Assembly: GCA_009733745.1 (NCBI GenBank)
Contig: WNWL01000002.1
Coordinates: 743,182-807,181 of the forward strand
Direction of reading: 5' to 3'
Origin: Oceanobacillus sp. HTM 045
GTDB taxonomy: Bacteria > Pseudomonadota > Alphaproteobacteria > Rhodobacterales > Rhodobacteraceae
DNA: 64,000 bases
The translations under genes and the position numbers were made by a program. The notes beneath the pieces are model-generated. The model worked only from the letters and a program-made list of their open reading frames with translations. It was not told where the DNA came from and made no database searches. This document shows, in pieces, positions 26,774 through 34,217 of this stretch. Position 1 is the stretch's first letter, and each line of letters opens with the position of its first letter.

Positions 26774-28030
26774 TCACGCCCCCTCCAGGTATGGCCGCGG
26801 GTCGGCGATGCGCCCTTCGACGGCGGAGGCGGCGGCGGTGTAGGGGGAGGCGAGCCAGACGCGGCTGGAGGCGTCGCCCATCCGCCCCTTGAAGTTCCGC
26901 GCGGTGGTCGAGATGCAGCGTACGTCCGCACCCAGCCGGGCGGTGCCGTAGCCGGCGCAGATGCCGCAGGCATTGGGCAGGATCTCCGCGCCCGCCTCCT
27001 CGAACACGGCCATGATGCCATCCGCCTCGGCGCGGGCCTGGTCGCGGGCGGAGGCCGGGGCGACCAGCACCTGCATGCGCGGCTTGCGGCCCCGAAGGAT
27101 CGCGGCGGCGGCCTTCAGGTCCTCGTATTTCGCGCCGGTGCAGGCGCCGATATAGGCGATGTCGAGCGCCTCCCCCTCCGCATCGCCCACCGGGGCGGAA
27201 TTGGCGGGGGAATGGGGCGCTGCGACCTGCGGGGCGAGGCTGGCGGCGTTCCAGACGTGGCGCTCCTTCGCCGCGCCGGGGTCGCCCTGCCATGCCTGCC
27301 AGTCGCCGGGCGTGCCCCCGGCGGCGGCGACGAACTCCGCCGTCACCTCGTCCGGCGCGATCAGCCCGGCCTGCCCGCCGAGCTCGGCGGTCATGTTGGC
27401 GAGCGTCATCCGCTCCTGCATCGAGAGCGCGAAGACCCCCTCGCCGCCATATTCGACCGCCTGGTAGCGCCCGCCATCCATGCCCATCGCGCCGATCAGG
27501 GCCAGCATCATGTCCTTGGCGACGACGCCGGGCGAGAGGCGTCCCTGCCACTCGATGCGGATGGTCTCGGGCACCTTCAGCCAGATTTCGCCGGTGGCGA
27601 GCACGCCGGCCATCTCGGTCGCGCCGACGCCGAACATGTAGGCCCCGAACGCCCCGCCGGTCGGCGAATGGCTGTCGCCGCCGACCACCAGCATCCCCGG
27701 CGCGAGATGGCCGCGCTCGGGCAGCACGACATGGCAGATGCCCTGCGCGTCGTGGAAGATCACGCCCTGCGCCTTCGCCCATTCGCGGGTGAGTTGGAGG
27801 ATGCCGTCGGACGCCTCGTCGCCGCCGGGCACGTAGTGGTCGGAGATCAGCACCACCTTGTCGCGGTCCCAGAGCCCGGTGCCCAGCCGCCTGAGGATCG
27901 GCGCGACCCGGCGCGGGCCGCCGCTGTCGTGGATCATCGCGAGGTCCACCCGGCAGGTGACGATCTCGCCCGGCGAGACGAACTGCCGCCCCGCGGCCCG
28001 CGCGATGATCTTTTCCGCCAGCGTCGCCAT
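26774..28030 (-). CDS. aconitase-family hydratase large subunit (LeuC-like)
   Basis: The 418-residue protein has aconitase-superfamily features: a Cys in GACTGAKYEDLKAAA, the paired Cys in LPNACGICAGYG, and GGDSHSPTGGAFGAYMFGVG. The three Cys would hold the [4Fe-4S] cluster. The archaeal-type length and the Cys spacing resemble homoaconitase, maleate hydratase and dimethylmaleate hydratase (DmdA) families. A lone housekeeping LeuCD is unlikely because the gene sits between a transporter and a lyase in a catabolic operon. It starts one base after the end of the LivF-type gene. Confidence 0.88.
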   Translation of the reverse strand: MATLAEKIIARAAGRQFVSPGEIVTCRVDLAMIHDSGGPRRVAPILRRLGTGLWDRDKVVLISDHYVPGGDEASDGILQLTREWAKAQGVIFHDAQGICHVVLPERGHLAPGMLVVGGDSHSPTGGAFGAYMFGVGATEMAGVLATGEIWLKVPETIRIEWQGRLSPGVVAKDMMLALIGAMGMDGGRYQAVEYGGEGVFALSMQERMTLANMTAELGGQAGLIAPDEVTAEFVAAAGGTPGDWQAWQGDPGAAKERHVWNAASLAPQVAAPHSPANSAPVGDAEGEALDIAYIGACTGAKYEDLKAAAAILRGRKPRMQVLVAPASARDQARAEADGIMAVFEEAGAEILPNACGICAGYGTARLGADVRCISTTARNFKGRMGDASSRVWLASPYTAAASAVEGRIADPRPYLEGA

Positions 28031-28759
28031 TCAGACCCCCAGATAGGAGCGTTGCAGCTCCGGGTCGTCGAGCATCGCCTGGGCCGGGCCTTCCAGCGTG
28101 ATGGCGCCGTTCTCCATCACGAAGCCCCGGTCGGCGATGTCGAGGGTGAGGTGGACGTTCTGCTCCACCAGCAGAATGGTCAGCCCCTCGCCGTTCAGCC
28201 GCTTGATCAGCGCGAACATCTCCTCCACCAGCAGCGGCGAGAGGCCGAGCGAGGGCTCGTCGAGGATCAGCAGTTCCGGCTCCGCCATCAGGCCCCGCCC
28301 GATGGCCAGCATCTGCTGCTCGCCGCCGGACATGGTGCCCGCACGCTGCGACAGGCGCTCCTTCAGGCGGGGGAAGGTCTCGAGCACGTGTTCGAGGTTG
28401 CGCTTCCGCGCGTTGCGGCCGCGGCGGTAGCCGCCCAGCATCAGGTTGTCGCGCACGGTGAGGTTGGGGAAGATGTGCCGCCCCTCCGGCACCTGCACCA
28501 GCCCGGCCGAGAGCACCGCGGCGGGGTTGGGCCGCAGCGGCTGGCCGAGGAACCGCGCCGCCCCCTCCCACGGGCGGATCAGGCCGGAGAGGACCGAGAT
28601 GAAGGTCGTCTTGCCGACCCCGTTGGAGCCGAGCAGCGCGACGATCTCGCCCTTCGCGATGCTCAGCGAGACGCCCCGCAGCACCTCGACGCGGCCATAG
28701 CCGGCGCGGATGCCTTCCACCTCAAGCATGAGTTCTTCAGGCACGATCTTTTCAGGCAT
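28031..28759 (-). CDS. HAAT ABC transporter ATPase, LivF type (second system)
   Basis: The 242-residue ATPase has Walker A GSNGVGKTT, signature MSGGEQQMLAIGRGL, Walker B LLILDEPSLGLSP and the LivF marker LVQVPEGRHIFPNLTVRDNL. The ATG at 28759 overlaps the LivG-type stop by 8 bp; an internal start near MLEVEGIR is also possible. It is the fifth transporter gene of the operon, followed directly by the LeuC-like gene. Confidence 0.94.
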   Translation of the reverse strand: MPEKIVPEELMLEVEGIRAGYGRVEVLRGVSLSIAKGEIVALLGSNGVGKTTFISVLSGLIRPWEGAARFLGQPLRPNPAAVLSAGLVQVPEGRHIFPNLTVRDNLMLGGYRRGRNARKRNLEHVLETFPRLKERLSQRAGTMSGGEQQMLAIGRGLMAEPELLILDEPSLGLSPLLVEEMFALIKRLNGEGLTILLVEQNVHLTLDIADRGFVMENGAITLEGPAQAMLDDPELQRSYLGV

Positions 28760-29483
28760 GAGCCAGCCTTTCCGCCATGCCGGGGCCGAGATAGGCGGCG
28801 ATCACCTGCCCGTCGCGGGCCACGTCGCGCGGCGGGCCCTCGGCGATCAGGCGGCCCTGGTTGAGCACCCAGGTGTGCTCCGACAGCTCCATCACCGCCT
28901 GCATGACATGCTCGATCAGCAGGATCGTCACCCCCCGGTCGCGGATCGCGCGGATCACCGGGATCACGTCGCGGATCTCGGACGGGTTCAGCCCCGCCAT
29001 CACCTCGTCGAGCAGCAGCAGCTTCGGGTCGGTCGCCAGTGCGCGGGCCACCTCCAGCCGCTTGCGCCCGGCGACGGTGAGGTCGGCGGCGTCCACGCCC
29101 AGCCGGTCGCCGAGGCCCACGGCGTCGGCCACCTCCTCCGCCTTCGCCAGCGCCGCGTCGCGCTCGCGGAGGTGCATGTGCGCGCCGACGGCGATGTTCT
29201 CGCGCACCGTCTGCCCGGCGAAGGGCTGGACGATCTGGAACGTCCGCACCATGCCGAGCGCGGCGATGCGGTGCGGCTTCCAGCCGGTGATGTCGCGGCC
29301 GCGGAAGACCACCCTGCCCTCGTCCGGCCTGTGGAAGCCGGTGATCAGCGCGAAGCAGGTGGTCTTGCCGGCGCCGTTCGGGCCGATCAGAGAGACAATC
29401 CGGCCCTCCGGCACGGTCAGGCTGACCCCGTCCACCGCCTTGAGGCCGCCGAAGGCGCGGGAAAGGCCGGTCACCTCAAGCAC
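28752..29483 (-). CDS. HAAT ABC transporter ATPase, LivG type (second system)
   Basis: A 243-residue ATPase with Walker A GPNGAGKTT, the LivG-specific ALGMVRTFQIVQPF, signature TVAGRKRLEVARAL and Walker B LLLLDEVMAGLNP. The signature reads TVAGR instead of LSGGQ/LSYGQ, an unusual but not disabling variation seen in some LivG-like proteins. It overlaps neighbours on both sides by 8 bp. Confidence 0.92.
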   Translation of the reverse strand: MLEVTGLSRAFGGLKAVDGVSLTVPEGRIVSLIGPNGAGKTTCFALITGFHRPDEGRVVFRGRDITGWKPHRIAALGMVRTFQIVQPFAGQTVRENIAVGAHMHLRERDAALAKAEEVADAVGLGDRLGVDAADLTVAGRKRLEVARALATDPKLLLLDEVMAGLNPSEIRDVIPVIRAIRDRGVTILLIEHVMQAVMELSEHTWVLNQGRLIAEGPPRDVARDGQVIAAYLGPGMAERLAHA

Positions 29484-30426
29484 GGAACGCCCTCCTCACA
29501 TGCTTGCCGAGGCCCGCGAGGCCGCGCGGCAGGAACAGGACCATGCAGACGAGGATGGTGCCGTAGACGATCATGTTGAGTCCCGGCGCGTCGCCCATCG
29601 TCTCGCGGGCGATCTCGGCCACGCCGTGCAGCGCGAAGGCCCCGAGCAGCGGCCCGAACAGCGTGCCGATGCCGCCGACGATGGGCACCAGCAGCGCCTC
29701 CACCGACTTCTCCGGCCCGAAGGCGATGGCCGGGTCGAGATAGAGGAATTTCTGGGCGTAGAAGACCCCGGCCAGCCCCATGAAGAGGCCCGAAAGGGCC
29801 ATCGCGCCGAGCTTCACCTGCATCGCGTCCACCCCGATGGCGGCGGCGGCGTCCTCGTTGTCGCGCACCGCCATCAGCCGCGCGCCGAAGCGCGACCGCT
29901 CCAGCCGCCAGACGGCGAGGAAACAGGCCAGCGTGATCGCCCAGAGCGCCCAGTAGGCCGAGGCGGTGTCGGGAAACTGCAAGGCGGCGAGGCGCTGGTC
30001 GAGCGGGATCAGGATGCCCTCGCCCGCGCCGGTCCAGCTCACCGAGTTGGAGAGGATGCGGAACACCTCCGCGAAGGCCAGCGTCACCAGCGCGAAGTAG
30101 GAGCCGCGCAGCCCATAGCGCGCGGTCAGGAAGCCGACGATCACCGCCACCACCGCCGCCAGCGCGCCGCCGACGACCAGCCCGAGCCAGGCGCTGAGGC
30201 CAAGTTCCACCTGCAGCACGGCGACCGAGTAGGCCCCGACGCCGAAGAACAGCGCGTGGCCGAAGGAGAACTGCCCGCCATAGCCGCCAAGGATGTTCCA
30301 CGCCTGCCCGAGCAGCGCGGCGTAGAGCGCCAAGAGCACGGTGTTCAGCCAGAACTCCGAGCCGATCACCAGCGGCGCGCAGAACAGCGCGGCGAAGATC
30401 GCCAGCAGGGCGAGAAGCTTGGTCAT
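29476..30426 (-). CDS. HAAT ABC transporter permease, LivM type (second system)
   Basis: This 316-residue protein has about nine hydrophobic segments and LivM signatures: AWNILGGYGGQFSFGHALFFGVGAY (in two parts), RYGLRGSYFALVTLAFAEVF and the ATPase-contact loop RFGARLMAVRDNEDAAAAIG. The C-terminal Arg-rich tail is cytoplasmic. The ATG at 30426 overlaps the LivH-type stop by ATGA. Unlike the first system, LivM and LivG are separate genes here. Confidence 0.93.
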   Translation of the reverse strand: MTKLLALLAIFAALFCAPLVIGSEFWLNTVLLALYAALLGQAWNILGGYGGQFSFGHALFFGVGAYSVAVLQVELGLSAWLGLVVGGALAAVVAVIVGFLTARYGLRGSYFALVTLAFAEVFRILSNSVSWTGAGEGILIPLDQRLAALQFPDTASAYWALWAITLACFLAVWRLERSRFGARLMAVRDNEDAAAAIGVDAMQVKLGAMALSGLFMGLAGVFYAQKFLYLDPAIAFGPEKSVEALLVPIVGGIGTLFGPLLGAFALHGVAEIARETMGDAPGLNMIVYGTILVCMVLFLPRGLAGLGKHVRRAFRA

Positions 30427-31295
30427 GCCTGGTGCCCCATGATGCCCTGCGGCCGGAAGAGAAGGATCAGGATGAAGATCGCGAAGATGCCGATCTGCCC
30501 GAGGCTCTCGCCGAGCCAGAGCCCGCCGACCGCCTCGACCACGCCGATCACCAGCCCGCCGATCAGCGCGCCGGTGAAGCTGCCCATGCCGCCCAGCACG
30601 ACGATGGTGAAGGCGATCAGCACGAAGCCGTGCCCGACCTGCGGCGTGACGTAGTAGGACGGCATCAGCAGGCAGGCCGCGATCCCCAGCACGCCGACGC
30701 CGATGCCGAAGCTCATCGCGTAGACATGGCCGACCTCGATGCCGACCAGCCGCGCGCCCTTCTTCTCGCGCGCCACGGCGCGGATCGCGCGGCCGAGATC
30801 GGTCAGCCGGATGAAAGCCCAGAGCGCCGCTGCGGTGGCCAGCGCGCCGAAGAAGGCGACCACCTTCGGGTAGGGCACGAAGGCGCCGAACATCTCCACC
30901 ACGTCGAAGCCGTAGGGCGTGTCCACCACCTGCGTGTCGGAGGAGAACAGGTAGAGCGCGACGTTCTCGATCAGGATCGCGAGGCCGAGCGTCACCAGCA
31001 GGATGTTCTCGTCCCGCCCGTGGCTCGCCCGCGTGATCACCAGCCGCTGCAGCGCGTAGCCGATCACGAACATCGCCGGCGGCACGATCAGCAGCGACCA
31101 GTACGGGTCGAGCCCGGCCAGCTTCCACAGGAAGTAGACCATGTAGAGCGCCACCATCAGCAGCGCCCCGTGGGCGAAGTTGATGATGTGCAGCACCCCG
31201 TAGATCAGCGTCAGCCCCAGCGCCACCAGCGCGTAGAGCGCACCGGTGGTGATGCCGTTCAGGACGGAGGGAACGAGGATGGCGCTGTCGAACAT
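30423..31295 (-). CDS. HAAT ABC transporter permease, LivH type (second system)
   Basis: A 290-residue membrane protein with VLNGITTGALYALVALGLTL, INFAHGALLM and the loop RAIRAVAREKKGARLVGI, all LivH features. I chose the ATG at 31295 (MFDSAILV) because GGAG lies at good spacing. An earlier in-frame ATG at 31331 would place the start inside the hairpin 31317-31340. Confidence 0.93.
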   Translation of the reverse strand: MFDSAILVPSVLNGITTGALYALVALGLTLIYGVLHIINFAHGALLMVALYMVYFLWKLAGLDPYWSLLIVPPAMFVIGYALQRLVITRASHGRDENILLVTLGLAILIENVALYLFSSDTQVVDTPYGFDVVEMFGAFVPYPKVVAFFGALATAAALWAFIRLTDLGRAIRAVAREKKGARLVGIEVGHVYAMSFGIGVGVLGIAACLLMPSYYVTPQVGHGFVLIAFTIVVLGGMGSFTGALIGGLVIGVVEAVGGLWLGESLGQIGIFAIFILILLFRPQGIMGHQA

Positions 31296-31316
31296 CTGCG
31301 TCTCCGGAGAGGAAAT

Positions 31317-31340
31317 GGGGCCCCGGCGCACCGGGGCCCC
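31317..31340. terminator. perfect hairpin after the binding-protein gene
   Basis: GGGGCCCCGG and CCGGGGCCCC form a perfect 10-bp stem around CGCA, 8 bases past the stop of the binding-protein gene and 22 before the permease start. There is no T-tract. Such stems between binding-protein and permease genes usually protect the upstream message and reduce downstream expression. Confidence 0.65.
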
Positions 31341-31347
31341 GCGAGCC

Positions 31348-32562
31348 TCAGCCCTTCGGCATCGGGAACACGGCCTCGGCGGAGGCGAAGTCCGGCGGCA
31401 GGATCACCTCAATCTTGCCGTCGAGCACCTGCGTGTTCACCGGCTGGCCGCCCTCGTTCTGGCCGTCGACGAACTTCGTCGGGCCGTAGGGCATGGCGTG
31501 GCCGTCCCAGGTGGAGGCCGCCAGCGCCTCGATCACGGCCTCCTTGTCGGCCGAGCCGGCCTGCTCCATCGCATCGGCCAGCAGCGCCACCGCGTTGTAG
31601 GCGAGGTAGACCTCGTAGGTGTAGTAGAGGCCCTTCTCCTCGGCGGCGGCGCGGCGGCGCAGCGCCTCCTCCGACAGCGGGTTGTACCAGTGGTTGCAGT
31701 CCATGATGTAGGCCGCGGCCTCGGGGAACTCCTCGACGAACTTGAACGACGACGCCGCGCCGCCCAGCACCGAGTAGATACCCTGCATCTCGATCCGCTG
31801 CTGGCGCAGCGTGCGGGCGAACAGGACGTACTCGTTGTAGTACTGAGCCGGGATGATGATGTCGGGCTGCGCCGCCTTCACCTGCAGCGCGATGTTGGTG
31901 AAGTCGCGCGTCGGGTTGGCGTGCTTGATCACGTCCAGCACCTCGAAGCCCTTCTCGGGCAGCTTCTCCGCCAGCAGGCCGGCGGTGCCGGTGCCGAAGG
32001 CCGACTCCTCGTGGATGATCATCACCGACTTGGCCGGCGAGCCCGCGCCCTCGTTGATGGCGACGAGGTTGTCCACCGCGAAGGCCGCGATCTTGCCGTA
32101 GCCCGGGCCGAGGCGGAACACGTTGGGCAGGTCGCGCCCGACGATCTTGTCGGAGACGCCCACGTCGACGATGTGCGGCGTGTTGGTCTTGGCCGCCTCC
32201 TGGCTGGTCGCCAGCGTGATCGAGGAGGCATAGCCCGCCACGATCCCCGCGGCCCCGCCCTCGATCGCCTTGGCGGTCTCGGCCGCGCCGACCTCGGGCT
32301 TGGACTGGCTGTCGGCCACCAGCCCCTCCAGCATCGCGCCGCCCAGCGACTTGATGCCCCCGGCGGCGTTGATGTCCTCGATGGCCATCAGCGCGCCCTC
32401 GCGGCACTGGTTGCCCGAATAGGCCAGCGCGCCCGTGACCGGGTGGACGAGACCCACCTTCACGGTCTCGGCCTGCGCCCGGAGGATGCCGGGTGCGGCC
32501 AGCACCCCGGCGGTTGCTGCGGTGGTCCCGAGGAACCCGCGGCGGTTCATTCTGGTTGCCAT
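31348..32562 (-). CDS. Tat-exported binding protein of the second HAAT transporter
   Basis: The 404-residue protein starts with a twin-arginine signal (NRRGFLGTTAATAG, cleavage near ILRAQA). The type I periplasmic binding fold follows: VKVGLVHPVTGALAYSGNQC, AIEDINAAGGIKSLGG and MIIHEESAFGTGTAG. Tat export suggests folding or cofactor binding before export. Sequence features are closer to amide/urea-type or aromatic-acid HAAT proteins than to LivJ. It is the first gene of the operon after the GntR regulator gene, and AAGG precedes the ATG. Confidence 0.92.
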   Translation of the reverse strand: MATRMNRRGFLGTTAATAGVLAAPGILRAQAETVKVGLVHPVTGALAYSGNQCREGALMAIEDINAAGGIKSLGGAMLEGLVADSQSKPEVGAAETAKAIEGGAAGIVAGYASSITLATSQEAAKTNTPHIVDVGVSDKIVGRDLPNVFRLGPGYGKIAAFAVDNLVAINEGAGSPAKSVMIIHEESAFGTGTAGLLAEKLPEKGFEVLDVIKHANPTRDFTNIALQVKAAQPDIIIPAQYYNEYVLFARTLRQQRIEMQGIYSVLGGAASSFKFVEEFPEAAAYIMDCNHWYNPLSEEALRRRAAAEEKGLYYTYEVYLAYNAVALLADAMEQAGSADKEAVIEALAASTWDGHAMPYGPTKFVDGQNEGGQPVNTQVLDGKIEVILPPDFASAEAVFPMPKG

Positions 32563-32619
32563 TTACCTTCTCCCTGCTGCGCCGCGTTTCGCGGCATTTC
32601 CGTCAAGTCCCGACTTCCG

Positions 32620-33444
32620 TCACGCCTCGCGCCGCGGCGCGGGCGCGGCGGGCGGCGCCTCCGCCTCCCAGCGCCCGCCGTCGCGGTCCGTCACCCGCGC
32701 GAGGCTCATCTCGAACTGGTAGAGGTCGGGCCGGTAGAGGATCGCGATGTGCTCCACCGGCCGCCCGTCCTCCGCCGCCACGGTGCGCCGCACGTCGAGC
32801 AGCGCCGAGCCCGCCGGCACTTCCAGTGCGCGCGCCACGCTGGGCGAGGCGATCGCGGCGGTGATCGTCTGCCGCGCCGAGGCGACGCGCTGGCCGGAAC
32901 GCTCCAGCAGCCTGAGCAACGGCTCGCGGCCCAGCTCCGCCTCGCTGTAGCGCCGGCCGATCTCGCCCGGCACCCAGGTCTCCAGCCACGAGAGCGGCCG
33001 GCCCTCGAAGCTCCGCACCCGGACCGAACGCTGCACTTCCGCCCCCGGCTCCAGCGCCAGCAGCGCGGCGATGCCGGGCGTGGCCGGCATGTATCCGAAC
33101 TCCAGCACCCGCACCTCGGTGGTCTCGGCGATGCGCGAGATGTTCTCCAGCCAGCCCTCGACGGTGGAGACGAACGGCACCGCCGCAGGGCGCGGCGCCA
33201 CCTGCGTGCCGCGGCCGCGCGCGCGCACCACCAGCCCTTCCCGGGCCAGCTCGTCCAGCGCGCGCTTCGCGGTGATGCGGGAGACGCCGTAACCGGCGCA
33301 GAGCTCCGCCTCGGTCGGCACCCGCTCGCCCACCGCGAGCCTGCCGGAGAGGATCTGGTCGCGGATCAGCACGGCGATCTGGTGAAAGAGCGGGATGCCG
33401 CTCCCCGTGTCCAGAACATCCATGCCCGCGTCGGTCATTGCCAT
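32620..33444 (-). CDS. GntR/HutC family regulator with UTRA domain
   Basis: The 274-residue protein has an N-terminal winged helix (about 15-80, with PLFHQIAVLIRDQILSGRL and YGVSRITAKRALDELAREGL). A UTRA ligand-binding domain follows (about 100-250, with PLSWLETWVPGEIG). HutC-type regulators are usually repressors released by a pathway intermediate. The gene lies 57 bp upstream of, and in the same direction as, the binding-protein gene, so it may be the first gene of the operon. A perfect TGTCA/TGACA dyad 72 bp before its start is the likely operator. Confidence 0.92.
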   Translation of the reverse strand: MAMTDAGMDVLDTGSGIPLFHQIAVLIRDQILSGRLAVGERVPTEAELCAGYGVSRITAKRALDELAREGLVVRARGRGTQVAPRPAAVPFVSTVEGWLENISRIAETTEVRVLEFGYMPATPGIAALLALEPGAEVQRSVRVRSFEGRPLSWLETWVPGEIGRRYSEAELGREPLLRLLERSGQRVASARQTITAAIASPSVARALEVPAGSALLDVRRTVAAEDGRPVEHIAILYRPDLYQFEMSLARVTDRDGGRWEAEAPPAAPAPRREA

Positions 33445-33515
33445 TCCCCGGCCATCCCCCGACCGTTCCCCGGCCGTCCCCGTGACCAGGCGATGTTTGC
33501 TTTGTCATGTCGGCA

Positions 33516-33528
33516 TGTCAATATGACA
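33516..33528. promoter_or_regulatory. TGTCA-ATA-TGACA dyad, likely GntR operator
   Basis: A perfect 5-bp inverted repeat with a 3-bp spacer. A second TGTCA half-site lies just to the left in TTGTCATGTCGGCATGTCA (33503-33520), giving two overlapping dyads. The site is in an AT-rich patch upstream of the GntR/UTRA gene, where the leftward promoter should lie. The GT/AC core spacing fits HutC-type operators. Confidence 0.5.
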
Positions 33529-33589
33529 TTTGCAGGACCGGGCGAAAGTCCGGGGGGTCGGGCTCTCACACAGGCCCCGGAAACGAGAA

Positions 33590-33617
33590 GCGGCGCGCCG
33601 GTTTCCCGGCGCGCCGC
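33590..33617 (-). terminator. strong hairpin after the 75-residue gene
   Basis: A perfect 12-bp stem, GCGGCGCGCCGG and CCGGCGCGCCGC, with a TTTC loop. It lies 41 bases after the stop of the small gene at 33658-33885. There is no clear T-run, so termination may be partial. Confidence 0.6.
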
Positions 33618-33657
33618 ACAATCCCGGTCCCCACATCGGGATTACCCCACCACGGGT

Positions 33658-33885
33658 TCATCCGCCGACGGGTCGGCCTTTCAGGTAATGGACGTTGTCG
33701 AGCGCGGGCAGGTCCGCGTCGGGATCCTCCCCGTCGTCATGCACCCGGTAGAGCGCACCCGACTCGTGCTCCGCCTCGAGCCGCCGCGCGACCCGCAGGA
33801 ATTCGTCCAGTTCGTCGAGTTCGAGAAGGAGGCGCAGCTTGCGCCTTTCCGCCCGTTCGACCACGTCATTGCGTACAGGCTCCAC
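33658..33885 (-). CDS. small charged protein of unknown function
   Basis: A 75-residue protein from a GTG start with an excellent GGAGG ribosome binding site five bases upstream. It is rich in Glu, Asp, Arg and Leu. Residues 8-42 look like an amphipathic helix, with LLLELDELDEFLRVARRLEA. A short C-terminal tail has DPDADLPALDNVHYLKGRP. I do not recognise it. The ribosome binding site and the hairpin after the stop support a real gene; an alternative frame over the same bases is less convincing. Confidence 0.5.
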   Translation of the reverse strand: MEPVRNDVVERAERRKLRLLLELDELDEFLRVARRLEAEHESGALYRVHDDGEDPDADLPALDNVHYLKGRPVGG

Positions 33886-34217
33886 TCAAGCCTCCGGCAT
33901 ACAACACGGCCCCCGGTCCCTTGTCGCTGTTCCGATCATGCGAACGCAAACGATAAAGGCCCTCACGCCGCATTCTATCCGCATGAGTTGTGGCAGGATT
34001 TTGGCACTTGCGCGGCAGGTGACGGGCACGGCAAGCGTTGCGTGCGCGAACCTGCGCCCGCAATGAGGGGTGGACGCCGCCGCCCCGCCTGATTCGCCAT
34101 TTCGTGACATATGGGAGACAGGCACCGCGCCCCAACGGCCTCCAGGGCCGTTCTTGCCCCCTTCGTGCCGCCCGTGCCACGGTACCGAAACGCCACAGGT
34201 TCAGGACCGAGATTCAG
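33886..34217. other. gene-free divergent interval
   Basis: These 332 bp separate the small leftward gene from the WG-repeat gene. I see no conserved reading frame, repeat or clear promoter pair. It must hold both promoters; the stretch around 33950-34010 is the least GC-rich part. Confidence 0.5.

Noticed and set aside
26026..28030. Housekeeping leuC/leuD of leucine synthesis
   Set aside because: The short archaeal-type subunits, placement between a transporter and an isocitrate-lyase-family lyase, and absence of leuA or leuB nearby argue for a catabolic hydratase.
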